From: Comamonas serinivorans | Lineage (GTDB): Bacteria > Pseudomonadota > Gammaproteobacteria > Burkholderiales > Burkholderiaceae_C | DNA length: 64,000 bases | Direction of reading: 5' to 3' | NCBI RefSeq assembly: GCF_002158865.1 | Contig: NZ_CP021455.1 | Span: forward strand, 558,001-622,000 | In this document: positions 42,399 to 51,938 of the stretch, piece by piece | Numbering within the stretch: position 1 is the first letter of the stretch | Layout: the number at the start of each line of letters is the position of its first letter | The notes under the pieces: generated by a model | What the model saw: only the letters and a program-made list of their open reading frames with translations | The model's database searches: none | What the model was told of the DNA's origin: nothing | Position numbers and translations under genes: made by a program

Positions 42399-43436
42399 TC
42401 AAGGCTTGGCGGCGGCCCGGGCGGCAGCGATCCAGCCGTCGAAGGTGGCTTGGTGCGCCTTGATCCAGGCGTTGGTGTGGCGCTCGATGTCGGCCGGCTT
42501 GTTCTGCCCCTGGCTCATGAGGAAGTTCTGGCCGTTGATGTCGTTCACGCTGAGCTTCATGAGCTCGAACAGCTTGGCCGCGGCCGGGTTCTGGTCGGTC
42601 CAGGCCTTGTTGGCCACGATCTGCTGGTGGTTGGCGATGAAGCCGTAGTTCTTGCCGTTGGGCAGCTTCGTGTCGGTCTGGGCCTGCTCACCGGGCAGGG
42701 CCGAGAACGGCACCTGCAACCAGACCACGTCCTGGCCGGGCTTGAGCACGTTGCTCACCCAGTAGGGCGTCCAGGTGTAGTAGAGGACGGGCTTGCCGGC
42801 CTTGTAGCGCGTGATGGTGTCGGCCATCAGCGCCGAGTAGGTGCCCTGCTTGTGCGTGACGGTGTCGCGCAGCTTGTAGGCCGTGAGCTGGTGCTCGATG
42901 GCGGCCTCGCACCCCCAGCCCGGCGTGCAGCCGGTGAGGTCGGCCTTGCCGTCGCCATCGGCGTCGAAGAGCTTGGCGATGGCGGGGTCCTTGAGCTGCG
43001 CCAGGTTGGTGATCTGGTGGGCGTCGGCGGTCTTCTTGTCGATCAAGTAGCCCTGCGCAGCGTTGGCCGAGTACACGCCCTTGCGGTAGAGCTTGGCGTC
43101 GCCACCGGCGTTCTTGTAGTAGTCGGCATGCAGCGGGTTCCAGTGGTTGGCCATGAAGGTCGCGTCGCCGTTGGCGATGGCGATGTGGGCGGCTGGGTAC
43201 TCCACCTCGCGCATGGGCTGCACGTCGTAGCCCAGCTTCTCGAGGGCTTTGGTGACCAGCAGGGTCTGGAAGCTCTCTTCGGCGATCGAGCTTTTGAGCG
43301 GCAAGACCTTCACGCCCTGACCGGGCAGGTCGGCCGCACCGGCGGCCAGGGCCGTGCCGGACAGGGGCAGCCAGGCGGCGCCGGCGATCAGGCAGGGGGC
43401 CAGGGCGAGGCGGAGGGTGCGTGCGAAAACAGGCAT
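42399..43436 (-). CDS. proX: Glycine betaine/proline-betaine binding protein, first copy
   Basis: A 345-aa ProX-type protein with a Sec signal peptide (LAPCLIAGAAWLPLSGTALAA). The body parallels the downstream paralog nearly segment for segment: VKVLPLKSSIAEESFQTLLVTKALEKLGYDV, IANGDATFMANHWNPLHADYY, ADLTGCTPGWGCEAA, KPVLYYTWTPYWVSNVLKPGQDVVWLQVPFSA. The aromatic Trp/Tyr residues that box the quaternary amine are in these blocks. It directly follows proW. Confidence 0.94.
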   Translation of the reverse strand: MPVFARTLRLALAPCLIAGAAWLPLSGTALAAGAADLPGQGVKVLPLKSSIAEESFQTLLVTKALEKLGYDVQPMREVEYPAAHIAIANGDATFMANHWNPLHADYYKNAGGDAKLYRKGVYSANAAQGYLIDKKTADAHQITNLAQLKDPAIAKLFDADGDGKADLTGCTPGWGCEAAIEHQLTAYKLRDTVTHKQGTYSALMADTITRYKAGKPVLYYTWTPYWVSNVLKPGQDVVWLQVPFSALPGEQAQTDTKLPNGKNYGFIANHQQIVANKAWTDQNPAAAKLFELMKLSVNDINGQNFLMSQGQNKPADIERHTNAWIKAHQATFDGWIAAARAAAKP

Positions 43437-43471
43437 GGGGCGTCCTTTCCGTGTGGGGTGACGGCCGGCGT

Positions 43472-44821
43472 TCAAGCCTGACCTGCCAGGGTCTGGGGAT
43501 GCGCGGGGCGCTGGGTGGGCGCGGCTGCGCCATCGGCGGCAGCCGTGCTCGTGTCCGACGCGACGCGGGCCGTGGCCGCCGCGGCGGATTTGCTGCGCAG
43601 GCGCAGCACCAGGCCGATGGGGCCGCTCTGCCACCAGTGCACGCCGCCACGCTGGGGCTCGCCCATGGCCTGGGTGATGCGGTCCAGCACGATGGCCAGC
43701 AGCACGATGCCCAGACCGCCGACGGTGGCCAGGCCCATGTCCAGGCGGCCGATGCCGCGCAGCACCATCTGGCCCAGACCGCCCACAGCGATCATGGAGG
43801 CGATGACGACCATGGACAGCGACAGCATCAGCGCCTGGTTGATGCCGGCCATGATGGACGGCATGGCCAGCGGCAGCTGCACCTTCCACAGCAGCTGGGC
43901 GGGCGAGGCGCCGTAGGCGCGGCTGGCCTCGATCAGGTCGGGGCGCACCTGGCGGATGCCGAGGTTGGTCAGGCGGATCAGCGGCGGCAGCGCGAACACG
44001 ATGGTGACGATGACGCCGGGCACGTTGCCGATGCCGAACAGCATGACCACGGGCACCAGGTAGACGAAGGCCGGCGTGGTCTGCATCGCGTCGAGCAGCG
44101 GGCGCGTCAGGCGCTGGGCGCGGTCGCTGCTGGCCAGCACGATGCCTGCGGGCAGGCCGATCACCACGCAGAAGAACAGCGAGGTGAGCACCAGCGCCAG
44201 CGTGACCATGGCCTCGGACCAGATGCCGAGCAGGGCCACCAGCGTCAGCGACACCACGGTGCCGATGGCCAGTTTGCGGCCCGCGAACTGCCAGGCCAGC
44301 AGGGCAAACAGCGCGATCAGCACCGCGGCCGGTACGGTCTGCAGCACGTCGGTGACGCCGGTCAGCGTGGCGTCGATGGGGGTGCGCACGGCCTGGAAGA
44401 AGGGGCGGAAGTGCGCCACCACCCAGTTCAGGCCGTCGTTGATCGAGTCCTGCACGGGCAGGCCTTCGTGGGTGATCTGGTGCCAGAGCTGGGCCAGACC
44501 GTTGCTGGGGGCATCGGCCGCGTCGGGCGAGGTCGAGGTGCCCGAGGCGGCGTTGAGCCAGTCGGTGCCGGCATCGGGCGTCAGCGTGCCGGCGTCGCCG
44601 CCACTGGCCCAGGGGTCGGCGGTGGCCGCGTCGGCCATGCCCGTGGTCGGCGCGGTGTTGGCGGCTGCGCTGTCCGCCCAGGGGTCGACGCTGGCGGCGG
44701 CATCGGCGGTGGGGTTCAGGGTCGGGGCCGCATCGGCTCGGGGCGTGGTGGTCGCGCTCGCGCCCGCGCCCGCATCCGCCCAGGGATCGACAAACGTCTC
44801 GGTGGTGGGGGTGTCGTTCAT
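43472..44821 (-). CDS. proW: Glycine betaine/proline ABC transporter permease
   Basis: Permease (449 aa) very similar in its core to E. coli ProW: GLNWVVAHFRPFFQAVRTPID, WSEAMVTLALVLTSLFFCVVIGLPAGI, RPLLDAMQTTPAFVYLVPVVMLFGIGNVPGVIVTIVFALPPLIRLT and the EAA loop LIEASRAYGASPAQLLWKVQLPLAMPSIMAGINQALMLSLSMVVIASMIAVGGLG. The N-terminal 110 residues are a hydrophilic extension with repeated DPWA motifs (FVDPWAD, SVDPWAD, ADPWAS). It lies 10 bp after proV. Confidence 0.95.
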   Translation of the reverse strand: MNDTPTTETFVDPWADAGAGASATTTPRADAAPTLNPTADAAASVDPWADSAAANTAPTTGMADAATADPWASGGDAGTLTPDAGTDWLNAASGTSTSPDAADAPSNGLAQLWHQITHEGLPVQDSINDGLNWVVAHFRPFFQAVRTPIDATLTGVTDVLQTVPAAVLIALFALLAWQFAGRKLAIGTVVSLTLVALLGIWSEAMVTLALVLTSLFFCVVIGLPAGIVLASSDRAQRLTRPLLDAMQTTPAFVYLVPVVMLFGIGNVPGVIVTIVFALPPLIRLTNLGIRQVRPDLIEASRAYGASPAQLLWKVQLPLAMPSIMAGINQALMLSLSMVVIASMIAVGGLGQMVLRGIGRLDMGLATVGGLGIVLLAIVLDRITQAMGEPQRGGVHWWQSGPIGLVLRLRSKSAAAATARVASDTSTAAADGAAAPTQRPAHPQTLAGQA

Positions 44822-44831
44822 GGGGGCCTCC

Positions 44832-46127
44832 TCAAGCGTGTGGGGTGGACAGGGCGGCCTGTGGGCTGCCGGCGGGGTATTGCGGGTTCAGCGTGACCGG
44901 GGGCACGTCCTGCTGCGGCGGCGGCACCGGCGGCGTGTCGCGGTCCAGGAACTTGAGCATGGTCGTTCGGCTGATCACCCCCAGGTATTGGCCGTTACCG
45001 TCGACCACGGGAAGTGGAAATGGTGGTACGGCCACCACGCCGAACAGGTCGGCAACCGGGGTGTCGCTGGCAATGGGCGCCACATCGGGGATGAAGGCGT
45101 GCTGCAGGCCCAGCGGGCCCTGGTGCCCGCGCAGGGCGTCGCGCAGCGACTGGGAGGACACCACGCCGAGGAAGCGCTTGCGCGCGTTCAGCACGTAGGC
45201 GTGGTCGCGGTCCGAGTCTTCGAGCAGGCGCAGCGCGGCGCGGCAGCCTCGGTCGCTGTGCTCGGACACGACCGTGAGCGCCTGGCGCGCGATGTCGGCG
45301 GCCTTGAAGACGGCGGCCGTGTCCACCCCGCGCACGAAGTGGCGGACGTAGTCGTTGGCCGGGTTGCGCAGGATCTCGTCGGGCGTGCCCACCTGCACCA
45401 CCTCGCCGTCTTTCATGATGGCGATGTGGTCACCGATGCGCATGGCCTCGTCCAGGTCATGCGAGATGAAGACGATGGTGCGGCGCTTGACCTGCTGCAG
45501 GCGCAGCAACTCGCTCTGCATTTCGGTGCGGATGATGGGGTCCAGCGCCGAGAAGGCCTCGTCCATCAGCAGGATGGACGGGTCCGAGGCCAGGGCACGC
45601 GCCAGGCCCACGCGCTGCTGCATGCCGCCCGACAGCTCGTCGGGGTAGCTGGCGCCCCAGGCGCCCAGGCCGACCTGTTCCAGGGCATCCTGGGCCGCAC
45701 GCTGGCGCTCGGCCCGGGGCACGCCGGCCAGCTCGAGGCCGAAGGCCGTGTTGTCCAGCACCGTCAGGTGCGGCATCAGGGCAAAGGACTGGAACACCAT
45801 GGAGATGTCCTTGCGGCGCAGCGCGCGCAGGGCCTTGTCGTCCAGCTGGTTGATGTCGTCGCCATCCACGAGGATGCGGCCGCTGGTGGGCTCGATGAGG
45901 CGGTTGAGCATGCGCACCAGCGTCGATTTGCCCGAGCCCGACAGGCCCATGACGACGAAGATCTCGCCGGCTTCGATGTGGAAATGGGCGTCGAACACGC
46001 CGATGGATTGACCGGTCTGGGTCAGGATGTCCTGCTTGCTCACGCCTTGACGGGCGAGCTTGAGGGCGGTGTCGGGCTGGTCGCCGAACACCTTGAACAC
46101 GTGGTCGATGTGAATCTGTTTGGCCAC
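44832..46127 (-). CDS. proV: Glycine betaine/proline ABC transporter ATPase with CBS domains
   Basis: A 431-aa ATPase starting at GTG 46127 (GGAG 7 bp upstream). ABC motifs: Walker A MGLSGSGKSTLVRMLNRLIEPTSG, signature LSGGMQQRVGLARALA, Walker B ILLMDEAFSALDPIIRTEMQ, H-loop FISHDLDEA. The C-terminus carries a tandem CBS module (AALRLLEDSDRDHAYVLNARKRFLGVVSSQSLRDAL; FPLPVVDGNGQYLGVISRTTMLKFL), the ionic-strength/osmosensing part of ProU/OpuA importers. First gene of the proVWXX operon, behind a long leader. Confidence 0.95.
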   Translation of the reverse strand: MAKQIHIDHVFKVFGDQPDTALKLARQGVSKQDILTQTGQSIGVFDAHFHIEAGEIFVVMGLSGSGKSTLVRMLNRLIEPTSGRILVDGDDINQLDDKALRALRRKDISMVFQSFALMPHLTVLDNTAFGLELAGVPRAERQRAAQDALEQVGLGAWGASYPDELSGGMQQRVGLARALASDPSILLMDEAFSALDPIIRTEMQSELLRLQQVKRRTIVFISHDLDEAMRIGDHIAIMKDGEVVQVGTPDEILRNPANDYVRHFVRGVDTAAVFKAADIARQALTVVSEHSDRGCRAALRLLEDSDRDHAYVLNARKRFLGVVSSQSLRDALRGHQGPLGLQHAFIPDVAPIASDTPVADLFGVVAVPPFPLPVVDGNGQYLGVISRTTMLKFLDRDTPPVPPPQQDVPPVTLNPQYPAGSPQAALSTPHA

Positions 46128-46523
46128 TGTGGCGCTCCTGGTGAGGGATGGAACACAGGCCAGCGCGCACGGCGGCGCGCTGGTACGCAAACCAAAGGCA
46201 GGCTTTGATGCGCCCCGATCGCCAGGGATGGGGCAGGGCGGGCATGGGTGCATGCCGGACGCCAGCCCGGATGGCGCACGGGGTGCGCGCAAGGGCTGAG
46301 CGGACGAGGGCTGCGCGTCGGGCAGCGTCTCCAGGCGGGCGGTTCCGGTGTCCCCGCAAGGGGACAACCGCCCAGACACCAAAGCCAAGATTGGCAAAGG
46401 GTGGCGAGGGCACGAGGCACGCCATCGGCGTGCAGCCCTCCGCCAGGATCACCCGTTGAACGGCGTGTAAGAACGCAGCGCCAGCGGATGATTACCTGCA
46501 TCGCAGGTTGTAAAGACCTTTAA

Positions 46524-46552
46524 ATTATAAGAAATCAGTTGCTAATTGTCAA
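46524..46552 (-). promoter_or_regulatory. Perfect-consensus sigma-70 promoter, probably for proVWXX
   Basis: On the - strand TTGACA (46547-46552), a 17-bp spacer and TATAAT (46524-46529) match the consensus exactly. Transcription would run left into proV with a leader of about 390 nt. This is the only convincing promoter in the 884-bp gap 46128-47011. A small hairpin GGAAGG/CCTTCC lies just upstream at 46558-46577; otherwise 46578-46956 shows nothing recognisable. Confidence 0.8.
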
Positions 46553-46956
46553 AAGAAGGAAGGCGGAGCAACCTTCCTCCGGGGGACAAGCCCCGTAGAC
46601 GCGTCCTCTGTTCCTGTGGCTGGGCACGGGGTGAGCGCGTCGCCGGATGCGCGTTGCACTGGACGCGGGTCTCGAGCGGGGGAGCCCGTGACGGCTGCGC
46701 ACCTGGGGCTGAAGCGGCGTCGAAGTTGGTCAAGCGCTGACGTTCGGTGGACGTCAATCGGTGGGGTGCGTGCAGCACCAGGGGTCGCGCAGGTCGTGGC
46801 GTTGGCGTTAGGGCGTCGTCCGTCTTGAGCGCCAGCCCACAACGCGGATGGACAACACCCACATGGCGCAGAACGGCCCCCCGACGAGGACTGGATCGCA
46901 CGGCCGTCACGCGAGGCGCCCGCTGTCACGCGGTGAGCATGAAATTTGAGGGTGCT

Positions 46957-47008
46957 GGAGTATCTGGTTGCTCCCGTTGTCGTTAAAACGGGAGTGAATC
47001 GATACTGC
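46957..47008 (+). repeat. 52-bp dispersed repeat, copy R10
   Basis: GGAGTATC and GATACTGC ends. CCGTT and AACGG are at columns 18-22 and 31-35, with a CTCCCGTT/AACGGGAG stem. It ends 3 bp from the stop codon of the TSUP transporter gene. Confidence 0.88.
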
Positions 47009-47011
47009 TGA

Positions 47012-47794
47012 TCACTTCAGCGCGAACAGCAGCGTCATCACCACGCCCGTCACGATGACGATGGCGCGCACCCAGGCCATGGGCAGGCGCTTGGCCAGGC
47101 GGGCACCGGCCCAGCCGCCCAGCGTGGCCCAGACCATCATCCACAAGGCCTGGGGCCAGACGATGGCGCCCGCCACCGCAAACGCGACGACGGAGAGCAC
47201 CGACAGCACCAGCGAATTCAGGTTCTTGAGCGCGTTGACGGTGTTCAGCTGGGTTTCGCCCAGCAGCAGGTACACGGCCATCAGCAGGATGCCCAGGCCG
47301 CCGTTGAAGTAGCCCCCATAGGTCGCCACCAGCAGGATGACGACGGCGCGCCACGGGCTCAGGTGGCCCGCATCGGGCGTGGACGGGTCGGTGGGGTGGC
47401 CGGGTTGGTGGCCCCGTGCCCAGGCCGTGAGCCGGGGGCCGAGCGCGAACAGCAGCGTGGCAAAGCCCAGCAGCCAGGGCACGATGCCGGAGAACACGTG
47501 GCTGGGGGTGACGAGCAGCAGCAGGGCGCCCAGCACCCCGCCCAGGGCGACGATGGCCATTTCGAGCCACAGCCGCCGGCGCGGCTGGGCCGCGATCTCG
47601 TCGCGAAAACCCAGGGTGCTGCCCAGGTAACCGGGCGCCACGGCCATGGCCGAGGTGGCATTGGCCACGATGGGGGGCACGCCCGTGGCCACCAGGGCCG
47701 GAAAGGTCAGGAAGCTGCCGCCGCCGGCCATGGCGTTGAGCACGCCGGCGCCCAGGGCGGCCACGGCCAGCAAGGCTAGGCTTAGGGTGTCCAT
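47012..47794 (-). CDS. TSUP/TauE-SafE family membrane transporter
   Basis: A 260-aa protein with about eight membrane helices. The two-fold repeat of the TauE/SafE family is visible: GAGVLNAMAGGGSFLTFPALVATGVPPIVANATSAMAVAPGYLGSTLGF near the N-terminus and GGYFNGGLGILLMAVYLLLGETQLNTVNALKNLNSLVLSVLSVVAF in the second half. The family exports or imports sulfite, sulfoacetate and related anions, but the substrate cannot be told from sequence. It follows the NUDIX gene by 9 bp. Confidence 0.9.
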   Translation of the reverse strand: MDTLSLALLAVAALGAGVLNAMAGGGSFLTFPALVATGVPPIVANATSAMAVAPGYLGSTLGFRDEIAAQPRRRLWLEMAIVALGGVLGALLLLVTPSHVFSGIVPWLLGFATLLFALGPRLTAWARGHQPGHPTDPSTPDAGHLSPWRAVVILLVATYGGYFNGGLGILLMAVYLLLGETQLNTVNALKNLNSLVLSVLSVVAFAVAGAIVWPQALWMMVWATLGGWAGARLAKRLPMAWVRAIVIVTGVVMTLLFALK

Positions 47795-47803
47795 GTCACG
47801 GCC

Positions 47804-48304
47804 TCACCGGGGGGCAAGAGGACGGGCGGGCGCGATCAAGGCCGAGGCGTCGGTGCAGAGCACGTCCAGCGCGTGGCGCCGGCCCGCCAGGTAATCCCGC
47901 ACGCCGGCCATCACCATGGGGCTGCGGTGGCGGTCCGCGCTGGCGGCCAGTTCGTCGGCCGTGAGCCACAGCGTGCGCACGATGCCGGTGTCCAGCGCCC
48001 GCGTCGGGTCGGCATCGCCCACGCGGCCGCAGAAGGCAAAGCGCAGCCAGCTGGTCGGCGTGCCGTCCTTGTCGGGCGAGCTGGCCAGGTAGATGCCGAC
48101 CAGGGCTTCGGGGGTGAAGGGGCGCGCGGTCTCTTCGAGCACCTCGCGCACCACGGCCTGCTGCAGCGACTCACCGGGTTCGAGGTGGCCGGCGGGCATG
48201 TTGAGCTTGAGGCCGGCCTCGGTTTCTTCTTCCACCACCAGAAAGCGGCCTTGGTGGACGGCGATGGCCGCGACGGTCACATGGGGCATCCAACGCGTGT
48301 TCAT
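47804..48304 (-). CDS. NUDIX hydrolase, NudJ-like
   Basis: A 166-aa protein. The Nudix box is PAGHLEPGESLQQAVVREVLEETA (GX5EX7REUXEEXGU type, with Ala instead of Gly near the end). The flanks PHVTVAAIAVHQGRFLVVEEE and LVGIYLASS...TSWLRFAFCG match the phosphatase NudJ, which acts on nucleoside di/triphosphates and HMP-pyrophosphate. It probably shares a transcript with the TSUP gene. Confidence 0.88.
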   Translation of the reverse strand: MNTRWMPHVTVAAIAVHQGRFLVVEEETEAGLKLNMPAGHLEPGESLQQAVVREVLEETARPFTPEALVGIYLASSPDKDGTPTSWLRFAFCGRVGDADPTRALDTGIVRTLWLTADELAASADRHRSPMVMAGVRDYLAGRRHALDVLCTDASALIAPARPLAPR

Positions 48305-48471
48305 GGCCGGGATTATCTGGGCAAGCGCAGGCCAGGCCATTGGGGGCTGAGCACGGCGGGACACCGCTTCAGGCCGAGACATCCCCTCGGCGCTCGGGTG
48401 CTGCGTTGCCTTGGGCGACAATGCCCAGCATCGGCGATCCGCAACCCGAGCGGAGTCGCCCAGGAGATGTC

Positions 48472-49386
48472 ATGCAGCCCTTTCGATTCGCCCAGACCCC
48501 CTGTCGCTCCACGCGCCCAACCTCGTCCGCCCGGCCCGGGCGCCTGGCGTGGGCGGGCTTGCTGGGGGTGGTGTGCCTGGGGCTGTGGGGCTGCGCCAGC
48601 CCCATGGTCCCGGGCGCGCCCACGGTGGGGCGGGTGAGCCTGGGGCTGCCGGCTGGCGACTGGGTGGACCTGGGCGGCGGGCAGGAATGGCTGCCTGCAG
48701 CGGGTCAGGGTGAGCCGGCCATTGCCCTGCAGTCGCGTGCCGTGGGCCTGCGCGGCAGCCAAGGCGAGGTGCAGGCCGTGGTGCTGGTGCTGGCCAACGT
48801 CAACAACAACGCGGCGCAGGTCACCCAGTGGGGCCAGGCCTGTGCGCAGGAGGCAGGCGTGCGTGTGGACGACGCGGCGCGCGGCAGCCCCGAGCGCGTG
48901 GATTGCCTGCGGCTGAAGCGGCGTGCCGAGGCGAGCGACTGGCTGGCCACGCGCGAGCCCAACGTGGATGCCTGGCTCAAGGCCCACCAGATCCCGCTGC
49001 CGTACGAGGCGACCTGGGTCAGCCACCAGTTCGCCAACAAGGCCGGCATGTACGTCGCCACCCATGTGTTGGCCGACGCGCGCCTGTTGGAGCCCCAGAC
49101 GCGCAGCAGCAACGAGTTCCTGCAGGCCGGCTGGCCCGCGGTGAAGTGGTCGCGCGAGCTGGCCCAGGCCGTGCGCACTAGCACCGGCATGATCGACGGC
49201 CGCCTGAACATCCCGCCGTTTCCGCTGCCTCAACCCGAGGGGCCGGGCGGTGTGCCCGTCGAGGACGGCGACATCCCCGACAGCACCCAGGCCGAAACCA
49301 CCCGACCGTTGCCACCGTTGCGCCAGCCGGCGCGCGAAGCCGAGCCGGAGCGCGCGCCCCGGCCGGTGCTGCAGGACCGCGGCTGA
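48472..49386 (+). CDS. Putative lipoprotein of unknown function
   Basis: A 304-aa protein starting at ATG 48472 after AGGAG. The signal peptide carries a lipobox-like GLWGC (Cys near residue 41). The mature part has a soluble domain with VDLGGGQEWLPAAG, AVVLVLANVNNNAAQVTQWGQACAQEAG and YEATWVSHQFANKAGMYVATHVLADARLL, then a Pro/Glu/Arg-rich tail from about residue 250. I do not recognise the family. It stands alone between the divergent NUDIX gene and repeat R11. Confidence 0.75.
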   Translation: MQPFRFAQTPCRSTRPTSSARPGRLAWAGLLGVVCLGLWGCASPMVPGAPTVGRVSLGLPAGDWVDLGGGQEWLPAAGQGEPAIALQSRAVGLRGSQGEVQAVVLVLANVNNNAAQVTQWGQACAQEAGVRVDDAARGSPERVDCLRLKRRAEASDWLATREPNVDAWLKAHQIPLPYEATWVSHQFANKAGMYVATHVLADARLLEPQTRSSNEFLQAGWPAVKWSRELAQAVRTSTGMIDGRLNIPPFPLPQPEGPGGVPVEDGDIPDSTQAETTRPLPPLRQPAREAEPERAPRPVLQDRG

Positions 49387-49456
49387 TCGCCGGCAGTCGC
49401 TGCGCGGCTGCGGCTCCACGCCATGCCTTGATCTGCAGGGCATTGCTCTGTTGATG

Positions 49457-49508
49457 GCAGTATGAGGTGGTTGTCGTTAATTTCGTAACGAGGGTGGGGC
49501 CATACTCC
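49457..49508 (+). repeat. 52-bp dispersed repeat, copy R11
   Basis: GCAGTATG and CATACTCC ends. TCGTT and AACGA are at columns 18-22 and 31-35. It lies in the 374-bp gap between the lipoprotein gene and the ligase gene; nothing else is recognised in the gap. Confidence 0.88.
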
Positions 49509-49760
49509 TGACCGATGGGTCTGAAAACCCAAAGGGGCATGACGAGCCATCGGTGGGGTGCACGCGGGGCAGGGCGGCGGTGCGGGACTCGCGTGTGCCA
49601 CAGCCGCGTGTTGGCTTGACGCATTGCCGATACCCGATGGCAAGGTCCATGCCGGCCTGAGCCCGTGGGTATCACCTCACGATGCTCAGGGAAAGACCTC
49701 GCGGCGCCGGGCACCTGGGCTTACATAATGCACCGCAGTATCAATCCAGCACCCAACACC

Positions 49761-51442
49761 ATGAGCGATCGCATTTGGGAGGCCCACTATCCGGCCTCCG
49801 TTCCCAAGCACATCGACCTGTCGGCCTACACCAGCCTGGTGCACATGATCGACGAGCGCCTGAGCCAGTTCGCGTCGCGCACGGCCTATCGCTTCATGGG
49901 CGTGGACGTGAGCTTTGCCCGCGTGGATGCGGCCAGTCGCGCCATGGCGGCCTACCTGCAGAGCCTGGGCTGAAGAAGGGCGATCGCGTGGCCGTGATGA
50001 TGCCCAACGTGCCCCAGTATGCGGTGGCGGCGGCGGCCATCCTGCGCGCGGGGCTGGTGCTGGTGAACGTGAACCCGCTTTACACGGCGCGCGAGCTGGA
50101 GCACCAGCTCAAGGATTCGGGCGCGCAGGCCATCGTCATCATCGAGAACTTCGCGAGCACCCTGCAGCAGTGCATCGCGCACACGCAGGTCAAGCACACC
50201 GTGCTGGTGTCCATCGGCGACGAGCTGGGCTGGCTCAAGGGCAGCCTGGTCAACTTCGTCGTGCGCAACGTCAAGAAGATGGTGCCGGCGTTCAGCCTGC
50301 CGTCCGCCGTGCGCTACAAGGACGCCCTCGCGGCCGGCGCGCGCGCCCCGTTCACCGCGCCACAGTTGGGCCTCGACGACGTTGCCGTGCTGCAGTACAC
50401 CGGGGGCACCACGGGCGTGCCCAAGGGCGCCACGCTGCTGCACCGCAACCTGGTGGCCAACTGCCTGCAGGCTCACGCCTGGTACCAGCCCGTGCTGCAG
50501 CAGTTCAAGCCCGACGAGCAGATCACCATGGTGTGCGCGCTGCCGCTCTACCACATCTTCGCGTTCACCAGCAATTTCATGGTCGGGCTGTACGCGGGCG
50601 GGCGCAACATCCTGATCGTCAACCCCAAGGACCTGCCCGACACGCTGAAGACGCTCAGCAGCGAGACCTTCCACGTCTTCCCGGCCGTGAACACCTTGTT
50701 CAACGCCATGGCGCACCACGCCGACTTTGCGTCGGTGAACTGGTCCAACCTCAAGCTCTCGGTGGGCGGCGGCATGGCGGTGCAGGCGCCCGTGGCCAAG
50801 CTGTGGCTCGAGAAGACCGGCTGTGCGATCTGCGAGGGGTATGGCCTGTCGGAGACCTCGCCCGTGGTCAGCTGCAACCCGACCGACAGCAAGGCCTACA
50901 CCGGCACCATCGGCCTGCCCATGCCCGACACCGACGTCGTGCTGCTGGACGACGCGGGCCAGGTCGTGGCCCAGGGGCAGCCGGGCGAGATCGCCGTGAA
51001 GGGCCCGCAGGTGATGGCCGGGTACTGGCAAAAGCCGGAGGAAACGGCCAAGGTCATGACGCCGGACGGCTACTTCAAGACCGGCGACGTCGGCATCATG
51101 GACGAGCGCGGCTATGTGCGCATCGTCGATCGCAAGAAAGACATGATCCTGGTCAGCGGGTTCAACGTCTACCCGAACGAGATCGAGGAGGTGGTGGCCT
51201 CGTGCCCCGGCGTGCTCGAGGTGGGCGCCGTGGGCGTGCCGGACGAGCACAGCGGCGAAATCGTGAAAGTCGTCATCGTGCGCAGCAACCCCGCGCTCAC
51301 CGAAGGCGAGGTGCGGGACTTCCTCCAGGACAAGCTCACCGGCTACAAGCGGCCCCGCATCATCGAGTTCCGCAACGAGTTGCCCAAGACCAACGTGGGC
51401 AAGGTGCTGCGCCGCGAGTTGCGCGACGCGCCCAAGGCCTGA
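49761..51442 (+). pseudogene. fadD: Long-chain fatty-acid--CoA ligase (FadD-like), frameshifted near the N-terminus
   Basis: The frame from ATG 49761 reads SDRIWEAHYPASVPKHIDLSAY to AYLQSLG and stops at 49971-49973. The family sequence continues at once in the next frame as LKKGDRVAVMMPNVPQYAV through to VGKVLRRELRD. It includes the AMP-binding P-loop YTGGTTGVPKGATLLHRN, GYGLSETSPVV and YFKTGDVGIMDERGYVRIVDRKKDMILVSGFNVYPNEIEE. One missing base in CTGGGCTGAAG restores a normal 560-residue enzyme activating fatty acids for beta-oxidation. Without it only a protein lacking the first 70 residues could be made. Confidence 0.85.
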
Positions 51443-51582
51443 GCCGAACCTCACCGGCCAGACGTCATCCGCATCGGGATGCCAGGGGCTTGAGCGGCCC
51501 TGACCCCTCGGGCCACCGCAGCTCTTGGGCCGCGCCGAGGCGCGCGCCAGAACCTCTGGCAGCACCGTCGACCTTGGTTCGT

Positions 51583-51634
51583 GGAGTATGGACTTTGTTG
51601 CGATGATGTTTCATCGAGCGGCGCTGCATACTGT
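51583..51634 (+). repeat. 52-bp dispersed repeat, copy R12
   Basis: GGAGTATG and CATACTGT ends. The inner stem CGATGA/TCATCG replaces the usual CCGTT/AACGG, with ATCGA still at columns 31-35. The rest of the 496-bp gap between the ligase and aldolase genes shows nothing recognisable. Confidence 0.75.
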
Positions 51635-51938
51635 GCGCATGAGTGGTGCCGTGACGCGATGCCCCACCCGGTTCGAGTCCTGTTCGGGCTTGTGCTTGCC
51701 GACCCGCATCAGGCTCACGTGCACCCCCGGCTGCCGCCAGGACGGGCGCCGCGCCGCATCGCGTGCGAAGGAGGACACATCTTCTCGGCACGACTGGCGT
51801 TGGTTTGCGATGGCCGGGATGCGGCCGCCATCGGCTGGCGCAGCAGGCGCTGCTCGGCGACCGCTGCGCGCGGGCGACGCGGCGGCCGGCGCGGGCCTGC
51901 GAAGATCGCGGCCATGCTGTGCATGATGGAGTCGTGAC

